A stretch of DNA of 21,976 nt, from assembly GCA_035272265.1 (NCBI GenBank), contig DATEQV010000432.1, forward strand, positions 1-21,976, given 5' to 3'. Every line of letters begins with the position of its first letter. The first letter of the stretch is position 1. Source of the DNA: Acidisphaera sp035272265 (GTDB lineage: Bacteria > Pseudomonadota > Alphaproteobacteria > Acetobacterales > Acetobacteraceae). Positions 16,853-21,976 of the stretch are shown here, in pieces. The notes beneath the pieces are model-generated. The model made no database searches and was not told the origin of the DNA. It was given only the letters and a program-made list of their open reading frames with translations. The translations under genes were made by a program, and so were the position numbers.

Positions 16853-17488
16853 ATGCTGACGGCCCGCGCGCTGGCCGCGTTCCGCGGCGGACGGCTGGTG
16901 TTCCGCGACATCGACTTCGATCTGGCCGCCGGCGGGGCGCTGCTGCTGTCGGGCCCGAACGGGTCGGGCAAGTCGACCTTGTTGCGCATCCTCGCCGGAC
17001 TGGCCCCGGCCGAGACCGGGCAGCTTCTCTGGGACAGCACGGACGCGCTGGCCGACCCAATCTCGCACGCTCGCCGACTCGCCTTCGTGGGGCACACTGA
17101 CGCCGTGAAGCCGGGGCTGACCGTGTCGGAGAACCTGCTGTTCGCCGCACACGCCGTCCCCGGAAGCACGGGCAAAGGCGCCAAGAGGACCGGACGCGAT
17201 GCGGCGATTGCCGATGCGCTCGACGCCGTTGGACTGGGCGCGCTGGCCGATCTGCCGGCGCGCTACCTCTCGGCGGGCCAGCGGCGCCGCCTGGCCCTCG
17301 CCCGCCTCGCGCTGCGGCGGGATGCCCCGCTCTGGCTGCTCGACGAACCCACGCTGGGGCTCGACGTCGCATCGGTCGCCCGGCTCGGCGCACTTCTGCA
17401 GGCGCATCGCGAGGCCGGCGGGCTGGTCATCGCCGCTACCCATCTGCCGCTTCCGCTGGCCGGCGCCGGCGAACTGCGCCTCCAATGA
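16853..17488 (+). CDS. ccmA: Haem exporter ATP-binding protein, cytochrome c maturation
   Basis: This is the cytoplasmic ATPase of the CcmABCD complex, which drives release of haem-loaded CcmE for cytochrome c biogenesis in the periplasm. From ATG 16853 it has 211 residues, the normal CcmA size, and begins MLTARALAAFRGGRLVFRDI. Upstream in-frame starts at 16748 or 16793 would add residues that do not resemble the family. Motifs are Walker A GPNGSGKST (34-42), signature LSAGQRRRLALARL (from 139) and Walker B LWLLDEP (D164, E165). Its stop overlaps the ccmB ATG (ATGA), so the two are coupled. No good ribosome site precedes 16853. Confidence 0.94.
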   Translation: MLTARALAAFRGGRLVFRDIDFDLAAGGALLLSGPNGSGKSTLLRILAGLAPAETGQLLWDSTDALADPISHARRLAFVGHTDAVKPGLTVSENLLFAAHAVPGSTGKGAKRTGRDAAIADALDAVGLGALADLPARYLSAGQRRRLALARLALRRDAPLWLLDEPTLGLDVASVARLGALLQAHREAGGLVIAATHLPLPLAGAGELRLQ

Positions 17489-18150
17489 GCGGCTTCGCGG
17501 CCCTGGTCGGGCGCGAACTGCGGCTGTCGCTGCGCCAACTCGCGGACACCTTGGCCGCCGTGCTGTTCTTCTTCGTCGCTGGCACGCTGTTCCCGCTGGC
17601 GATCGGCCCAGCGCCGGAGGTGCTCGGCCGGATGGCGCCCGGCATCGTCTGGGTGTGCGCGCTGCTGGCCGCCCTGCTGCCGCTGGAGCGGCTGTTCGGC
17701 GCGGACTTCGACGACGGCTCACTCGACCAGCTTCTGCTGTCCGGGCTGCCGGCCTCGGCGGTCGCCGCCGGCAAGGCGCTGGCGCACTGGCTGGTGACCG
17801 GAGTGCCGTTGCTCGCTGCCAGCGTGCCGCTCGGGCTGATGCTGCGGATGCCCGAACCGGCGTTCGGCGCGCTGGTCGCCGGGCTGCTGCCCGGAACCGC
17901 CCTGCTGTCGCTGCTCGGCACGGCTGCCTCGGCTGTCGTGCTCGGCGCCCGACGCGGGGCTGTCCTGCTTCCGGTGCTGGTCTTACCCCTGTCGGTGCCG
18001 GTGCTGATCTTCGGCGCCGCGGCCGCCGATGCCGCGTCGGTAGGCCTGTCAGCACGGCCGAATCTGCTGCTGCTGACGGCGTATCTGGCCGCCGCCCTGC
18101 CGCTCTGTCCGCTGGCGGCGGGGGCGGCGCTGCGGGGCGCCGCCGCGTAG
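17485..18150 (+). CDS. ccmB: Haem exporter permease, cytochrome c maturation
   Basis: This membrane subunit partners CcmA. It has 221 residues, the normal size, with about six membrane helices: 22-42 (TLAAVLFFFVAGTLFPLAIG), 53-68, 95-115, 125-145, 155-175 and 195-215. The family hallmark is FDDGSLDQLLLSGLP after the second helix, with RELRLSLRQ at the N-terminus. The ATG at 17485 is inside the ccmA stop overlap. In most genomes ccmC and ccmD follow. Here the next gene is an unrelated glycosidase 115 bases on, with stem-loops at the end of ccmB, so ccmC must lie elsewhere if the pathway is complete. Confidence 0.95.
   Translation: MSGFAALVGRELRLSLRQLADTLAAVLFFFVAGTLFPLAIGPAPEVLGRMAPGIVWVCALLAALLPLERLFGADFDDGSLDQLLLSGLPASAVAAGKALAHWLVTGVPLLAASVPLGLMLRMPEPAFGALVAGLLPGTALLSLLGTAASAVVLGARRGAVLLPVLVLPLSVPVLIFGAAAADAASVGLSARPNLLLLTAYLAAALPLCPLAAGAALRGAAA
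18123..18144 (+). terminator. 8-bp GC stem-loop covering the end of ccmB
   Basis: GGCGGCGC and GCGCCGCC form a perfect 8-bp stem around TGCGGG within the last codons of ccmB. A pyrimidine-rich stretch follows the stop. A second weaker hairpin (GTCTCG/CGAGAC, 18152-18175) lies just downstream. Together they could end the ccmAB transcript. Confidence 0.4.
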
Positions 18151-18165
18151 CGTCTCGCCTTCTCA

Positions 18166-18193
18166 TTCACGAGACCGTCACCATGACTATATA
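18166..18193 (+). promoter_or_regulatory. Candidate promoter for the glycosidase gene
   Basis: TTCACG (18166-18171) and TATATA (18188-18193) are 16 bases apart, giving a passable -35/-10 pair. The TATATATAAC run stands out as the most AT-rich stretch in this neighbourhood. It lies 72 bases before the glycosidase ATG. The -35 matches only partly. Confidence 0.3.
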
Positions 18194-18265
18194 TAACCTA
18201 GGCTGAAGGATGTTGCCGTTCGTCATGCGCAGGGCGCACAAAGACTCGTGAGGGATCGATAACAG

Positions 18266-19930
18266 ATGCTCGATAGCGCAGGTTCCAGCGAGCCATGGTG
18301 GCGGGGCGCCGTCATCTACCAGATCTACCCGCGCAGTTTCTGTGACACGAATAACGATGGCATCGGCGACCTGCCCGGCGTGATCGCCCGTCTGCCCTAT
18401 GTCGCCTCCCTCGGCGTCGACGCGATCTGGCTCTGCCCAGTGTTCACCTCGCCCCAGCGCGACTTCGGCTACGACGTCGCCGATCACCATGCGATCGATC
18501 CCATTTTCGGGACTCTGGAAGATTTCGACCGCCTGGTCGCCAACGCGCACACCCTCGGTCTGCGGGTGCTGGTCGATCAGGTCTGGGCGCACACGTCGGA
18601 CCGCCATGCCTGGTTCCAGTCGAGCCGGCGCATGCGCGACGGCGACCGCGCCGACTGGTTCGTCTGGGCCGATCCGGCGGCCGACGGCTCGCCGCCCAAC
18701 AACTGGCTGTCGGTGTTCGGCGGGCCTGCCTGGACGTGGGAGCCGCGCCGCCGCCAGTACTACCTGCACCACTTCCTGTCGCACCAGCCGACGCTGAACC
18801 TCCGCAACGAGGCGGTGGTGCAGCAGCTGCTCGACACGGCGAAGTTCTGGCTCGATCGCGGCGTGGACGGCTTCCGCCTGGATGCGATCGACTTCCTGCT
18901 GCACGACCCGCAGCTCCGCTCCAACCCCTCCGTCCCGCACAACGGCACTGTCCCGGCCAAGGTGTTCGCCCTGCAGCACCACGCCTACGACATGCTGCAC
19001 CCCGACTCGCTGCCGCTCCTGGAGCGGTTGCGGGCGCTGACGGATGAATACGGGGGCGCCTGCCTGCTGGGCGAGGTGTCGAGTCAGCCCGGGGCCTTCG
19101 ACCGCGTGCAGGCGTACACCTCCGGGACCGAACGGCTGCACATGGCCTACACGCTGCGCCCGCTGCGCGAGGGTCTGAGCTGGCACCATTTGCGCAGCCT
19201 GCTGGCCGATGCGGCGTCGGTGCAGGACGGCTGGCCGTGCTGGTCGTTCTCCAACCATGACGTCGAGCGCGCCGCGACCCGCTGGGCGGCCGAGGGCCGG
19301 CACGACCTGGACTTCGCGCGCCTGCTCCTCGCCCTGCTGCTGTCGCTGCGCGGTAGCGTGATCATGTACCAGGGCGAGGAGCTGGGGCTGCCCGAGGCCG
19401 AGCTGGCCGAGCACGAGCTGCGCGACCCGTTCGGCATCACCTACTGGCCGGAGTTCCGCGGCCGCGACGGCAGCCGCACGCCGATGCCGTGGCATTCCGA
19501 GGCGGTGCATGCCGGCTTCACCGGCGCCGAGCCGTGGCTGCCGGTGCCGCAGGCGCATTCGGACATGGCGGTCGACACACAGCTGAGTGACCCGGAGAGC
19601 GTCCTGAATTTCAGCTGCCGCCTGCTGTCGTGGCGGCGTCACGAGCCGGCGCTGCGCCAGGGCGACCTGCAGGTCCTCGAACTGCCGCAGCCGCTGATCG
19701 GGTTCGAGCGGATCCGCGACCACAGCCGGGTGGTGGCGATATTCAACCTGTCCGACGAGCCGGCGGTGGGCAGCCTGGGCGACTACGCCGCCGTCTGCCC
19801 GCTGGAGGAAAGCGGCTGCAACGCCAGGATCGACGGCGACGACGTCTATCTGCCGCCCTACGGCTTCCTTTTCGCGGCCGTGGTCCCCGCGCAGGAATGG
19901 CAGGAGCAGGCCGCCGTCGCCTTCGCCTGA
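18266..19930 (+). CDS. GH13-family alpha-glucosidase
   Basis: The product has 554 residues and no signal peptide, so it is probably cytoplasmic. It opens with WWRGAVIYQIYPRSFCDTNNDGIGDLPG, the signature of the oligo-1,6-glucosidase/alpha-glucosidase group. The four GH13 regions are present: DQVWAHTSD (104-112), GFRLDAIDF with nucleophile D206, LLGE with acid/base E270, and SNHD with D332. Region I has Ala where many GH13 enzymes have Asn before His, a substitution tolerated in this alpha-glucosidase subgroup. The C-terminal 70 residues make the usual beta-sandwich. It likely hydrolyses terminal alpha-glucosidic bonds of short sugars such as maltose or sucrose. Trehalose synthase is less likely because of length and motifs. 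No sugar transporter or regulator lies nearby. GAGGGA is 10 bases before ATG 18266. Confidence 0.92.
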   Translation: MLDSAGSSEPWWRGAVIYQIYPRSFCDTNNDGIGDLPGVIARLPYVASLGVDAIWLCPVFTSPQRDFGYDVADHHAIDPIFGTLEDFDRLVANAHTLGLRVLVDQVWAHTSDRHAWFQSSRRMRDGDRADWFVWADPAADGSPPNNWLSVFGGPAWTWEPRRRQYYLHHFLSHQPTLNLRNEAVVQQLLDTAKFWLDRGVDGFRLDAIDFLLHDPQLRSNPSVPHNGTVPAKVFALQHHAYDMLHPDSLPLLERLRALTDEYGGACLLGEVSSQPGAFDRVQAYTSGTERLHMAYTLRPLREGLSWHHLRSLLADAASVQDGWPCWSFSNHDVERAATRWAAEGRHDLDFARLLLALLLSLRGSVIMYQGEELGLPEAELAEHELRDPFGITYWPEFRGRDGSRTPMPWHSEAVHAGFTGAEPWLPVPQAHSDMAVDTQLSDPESVLNFSCRLLSWRRHEPALRQGDLQVLELPQPLIGFERIRDHSRVVAIFNLSDEPAVGSLGDYAAVCPLEESGCNARIDGDDVYLPPYGFLFAAVVPAQEWQEQAAVAFA

Positions 19931-19963
19931 CCGCGCGACACGGCGGGCTTGACCGCAGGGTTT

Positions 19964-19980
19964 GCCGAAGACGGTTCGGC
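19964..19980 (+). terminator. Weak stem-loop after the glycosidase gene
   Basis: GCCGAA and TTCGGC form a 6-bp stem with a 5-base loop, 33 bases after the glycosidase stop in the 198-base gap before the HAD gene. No T-run follows. The rest of this gap shows nothing recognisable except the HAD ribosome site. Confidence 0.3.
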
Positions 19981-20128
19981 GTCGGTGTAATCGCCCGATC
20001 CGCGTCGCTGCGCCGGCAGAAAGTCGCTGTCGGCGTCGCCTAAGCTTCAGCACGTTTCGGCGACTGGTCGCGCTGCGCTCACCTGAGACACAAGCAGCTC
20101 GAGGCGCCTGCGCTCGAGGAGGTCCGCC

Positions 20129-20857
20129 ATGCAACTCACCGACTTCGATGTACTGACGTTCGACTGCTACGGCACGCTGATCGACTGGGAGAGCGGCATC
20201 TACGCCGCGCTCCGGCCGTTGCTCGCGCGCACGCCCGGCCAGAAGTCCCGCGAAGAGGTGCTGGAGACCTTCGCCCGCCACGAGTCCGAGCAGGAAGCGG
20301 CGACGCCCGCCATGCGATATTCCGACCTGCTCGCCGTCGTGCACGGAAGGCTTGCCCGGCACTGGGGCGTGGCCCCGTCGGAAGCGGAGGACCGGCGCTT
20401 CGGCGCGAGCGTTTCCGACTGGCCCGCGTTCGAGGATACCGCGGGGGCGCTGCAATACCTGCAGAAGCACTACAAGCTGGTGATCCTCTCGAACGTCGAC
20501 CGCGAGAGCTTCAAGGGCAGCAATCCCCGGCTCGGCGTCACGTTCGACGCGATCTACACGGCCGAGGATGTCGGGTCGTACAAGCCCGACCCGCGCAATT
20601 TCGCCTACATGCTCGACCGCCTGCGCGAGCGCGGCATCGCGCCGGGCCAAATCCTCCACACGGCGCAGAGCCTGTTCCACGACCACGTGCCCGCGAAGCA
20701 AGCGGGCCTGGCGACGGCATGGATCGACCGGCGGCACGACGCGCAAGGCTGGGGGGCGACGATGCCGCCATCCGCCGGCGTGCAGCCGGATTTTCGCTTC
20801 ACGAGCATGGCCGCACTGGCCGAGGCGCACCGGGAGGCGCTTGAACGCAAGGGTTGA
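20129..20857 (+). CDS. HAD-superfamily hydrolase, haloacid dehalogenase type II-like
   Basis: The 242-residue cytoplasmic protein has the full HAD set. Motif I is TFDCYGTLIDWE with nucleophile D12. Motif II is ILSNVD with S121. Motif III is SYKPDPRNF with K152. Motif IV is AQSLFHDHVPAKQAG with D185. A helical cap lies between motifs I and II (about 20-100). QSLFHDHVPA in place of the SxNxxD pattern of true L-2-haloacid dehalogenases is typical of a large group annotated as type II dehalogenases without proven substrates. Haloacid activity should therefore not be assumed; phosphatase activity is possible. GAGGAGG at 20116-20122 gives a strong ribosome site for ATG 20129. It is followed on the same strand by the EcsC-family gene after 72 bases. 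Confidence 0.9.
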   Translation: MQLTDFDVLTFDCYGTLIDWESGIYAALRPLLARTPGQKSREEVLETFARHESEQEAATPAMRYSDLLAVVHGRLARHWGVAPSEAEDRRFGASVSDWPAFEDTAGALQYLQKHYKLVILSNVDRESFKGSNPRLGVTFDAIYTAEDVGSYKPDPRNFAYMLDRLRERGIAPGQILHTAQSLFHDHVPAKQAGLATAWIDRRHDAQGWGATMPPSAGVQPDFRFTSMAALAEAHREALERKG

Positions 20858-20929
20858 CCGGGCAGGGCTGCGTCGGCGTGCGACGGCATCGCTGGCGCAA
20901 CGCCCTGCGCGTCGCCACTTTGCGTTGCC

Positions 20930-21841
20930 ATGGACGAACCCTTCTTTCCGCTCGCGCTGCGCGATGACGCTCCGCTGCCCGAGGACGATCGCGCCAGCCT
21001 GCAGCGGGCGGTTGTCATGCTGGAGGAGACCAACCTCGCGGTCCGCATCGCCGGGGTGCTCGGCACCGTCGCCGGGCGCAGCCTGCACGGGGTGCTGGAG
21101 CAGATGCCGCTGCCGATGCGCCGGCAGATCCTCCGCGCCGCCAACGGCGCGGCCGCCGAGGCGCTGACCGTCGCCTATCGCAGCATCCTGCCCACGCTCG
21201 GCCAGCGCCGGCGGTTCCGCCTGCCGGTGCCACCGAAGTTCGCCGAGCGTGCCGTCACGCTCGTCTCCGGTATCGCCGGGGGCGCGGGCGGCATCCCCGG
21301 CACGATGATCGAGCTGCCGGTGACCACGGCGCTCCTGCTGCGCAGCATCGCCCGCATCGCGGAGGAGGAAGGCGAGGACCCGCGCGACAACGACACCCGC
21401 GCCGAATGCCTCAAGGTGCTGGCGATCGGCGCTCCGTCGACCGTCTCGCCCAGCACGCCCGCCTCGGGCGAGGCCGGGGCGGCGAGCTATCAGGCGGTCC
21501 GGCTGGCGATGGCGGAGGTCGTCTCGGCCGCGGCCGGGCGGGCGGCGGGGGAGCTGTTCCCCCGGCTGGCGGCCGCCGTGCTGCCGCGCTTCGGGGTTAG
21601 CGTCACGTGGAAATTCGCCGGGCAGGCGGTGCCGGTCGCGGGCGCGGCGGCCGGCGGGCTCGTGAACCTCGCGTTCACCGCGCACTACCAGGAGAAGGCG
21701 CGCGGCCACTTCATCGTCCGCCGGCTGGAGCGTACGCACGGTGAGGCGGTCGTGCAGTCGCTGTACGAACAGCTCGCCGGGCGGCGCAGCCCCGTGCATC
21801 GCGCGAAACTGGACGGATCACCCGCCGAACAGGCGGCCTAG
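20930..21841 (+). CDS. EcsC-family protein
   Basis: The 303-residue protein has the EcsC-family core: a Gly-rich helix-loop (VSGIAGGAGGIPGTMIELPV, 112-131) followed by TTALLLRSIARIAEEEGEDP, then ECLKVLAIGAP. A second glycine/alanine-rich hydrophobic region lies near the C-terminus (FAGQAVPVAGAAAGGLVNLA). The tail is basic and polar. The hydrophobic stretches suggest membrane association rather than classical membrane spans. The name comes from Bacillus EcsC, encoded with an ABC transporter, but the molecular role of the family is not established and no transporter is adjacent here. No clear ribosome site precedes ATG 20930. The terminal-repeat element begins 4 bases after its stop codon. Confidence 0.88.
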   Translation: MDEPFFPLALRDDAPLPEDDRASLQRAVVMLEETNLAVRIAGVLGTVAGRSLHGVLEQMPLPMRRQILRAANGAAAEALTVAYRSILPTLGQRRRFRLPVPPKFAERAVTLVSGIAGGAGGIPGTMIELPVTTALLLRSIARIAEEEGEDPRDNDTRAECLKVLAIGAPSTVSPSTPASGEAGAASYQAVRLAMAEVVSAAAGRAAGELFPRLAAAVLPRFGVSVTWKFAGQAVPVAGAAAGGLVNLAFTAHYQEKARGHFIVRRLERTHGEAVVQSLYEQLAGRRSPVHRAKLDGSPAEQAA

Positions 21842-21844
21842 CAG

Positions 21845-21857
21845 CCTGTCGGAGTTA
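21845..21857 (+). repeat. Left terminal inverted repeat
   Basis: This is the 13-bp outer repeat of the element at the right edge, perfectly complementary to 21964-21976. It begins 4 bases after the EcsC-family stop codon (the TAG at 21839-21841). Confidence 0.75.
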
Positions 21858-21963
21858 GCAGTTTTGCGGATGAATATGTCGCCAACGGCCACCGGCGGAT
21901 TCTCTTGTTGTGCAGAACCGCGAAGTATCGAAAGAAATCTCCGATTTGTTCGTGGTTTGTGCT

Positions 21964-21976
21964 TAACTCCGACAGG
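21964..21976 (-). repeat. Right terminal inverted repeat
   Basis: This is the exact reverse complement of 21845-21857, and it ends at the window edge. Confidence 0.75.

Larger units (their letters stand above)
21845..21976. mobile_element. MITE-like element, or end of an insertion sequence, bounded by 13-bp inverted repeats
   Basis: CCTGTCGGAGTTA at 21845-21857 is repeated as its exact reverse complement, TAACTCCGACAGG, at 21964-21976. The inner bases continue the match with one gap (GCA after the left repeat, TGC before the right one). The 132 bases between the outer ends are visibly more AT-rich than the surrounding genes and hold no ORF. This fits a non-autonomous miniature element of a DDE transposase family, or a deleted insertion sequence. 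The right repeat ends at the last base of the window, so a target duplication cannot be checked. Confidence 0.6.

Noticed and set aside
18362..18603. GH13 region I with Ala instead of Asn (DQVWAH) as a sign of an inactive enzyme
   Set aside because: All three catalytic acids (D206, E270, D332) are in place, and alpha-glucosidases of this subgroup commonly have Ser or Ala at that position.
20096..20122. Repeated CTCGAG hexamers before the HAD gene as an operator
   Set aside because: Each is a common 6-bp palindrome and the second overlaps the ribosome site. There is too little to support a regulatory call.
18167..21799. A 1210-codon open frame on the minus strand opposite the GH13, HAD and EcsC-family genes
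   Set aside because: It is an antisense shadow crossing three real genes and their spacers, with an Arg/Ala/His-rich composition and no motif.

Overview
The window is a GC-rich (roughly 70% by eye), gene-dense stretch of chromosome that looks like an alphaproteobacterium, most likely Rhodospirillales/Acetobacteraceae. That placement is inference from gene content: an adjacent sucA-sucB-lpd set, an MbfA-type ferritin/VIT1 fusion, and acnA divergent from ccmAB. No rRNA, tRNA, CRISPR array, prophage or complete insertion sequence was seen.

Layout. 1-3655 (+): end of sucA, then sucB and lpd, which together encode the 2-oxoglutarate dehydrogenase complex. 3656-4044: a gap holding one possible small minus-strand membrane protein. 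4045-6185 (+): pdxA, an unidentified 101-residue ORF and pdxJ, a vitamin B6 group in which the small ORF is translationally coupled to pdxJ. 6182-8389 (-): a DUF898/YjgN membrane protein followed by an M48 membrane metallopeptidase, converging on pdxJ with a 4-base overlap. 8566-10330 (+): modB and modC, molybdate ABC permease and ATPase, with no modA beside them and with an apparently damaged or non-canonical modB start. 10481-10753 (+): a small exported protein of unknown function. 10817-11773 (-): mbfA, iron export. 11864-16687 (-): acnA followed by a FUSC-family efflux protein. 16853-18150 (+): ccmA and ccmB, haem export for cytochrome c maturation, with no ccmC next to them. 18266-19930 (+): a GH13 alpha-glucosidase. 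20129-20857 (+): a HAD type II hydrolase. 20930-21841 (+): an EcsC-family protein. 21845-21976: a 132-base stretch bounded by perfect 13-bp inverted repeats, MITE-like, with its right repeat ending exactly at the window edge.

How it fits together. Most of the window is core metabolism: two TCA-cycle steps (aconitase and 2-oxoglutarate dehydrogenase), pyridoxal phosphate synthesis, and supply of metals and cofactors (molybdate uptake, iron efflux, haem export). Candidate control elements are a dyad with TGCRAA half-sites upstream of mbfA, a perfect 14-bp palindrome upstream of the small exported protein, and GC-rich stem-loops at several transcript ends (after acnA, at the end of ccmB, and between the small exported gene and mbfA). 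I did not find convincing evidence of a new multi-gene system. The points most worth a second look are the modB start, the terminal-repeat element at the right edge, the mbfA promoter, and the three small uncharacterised ORFs.
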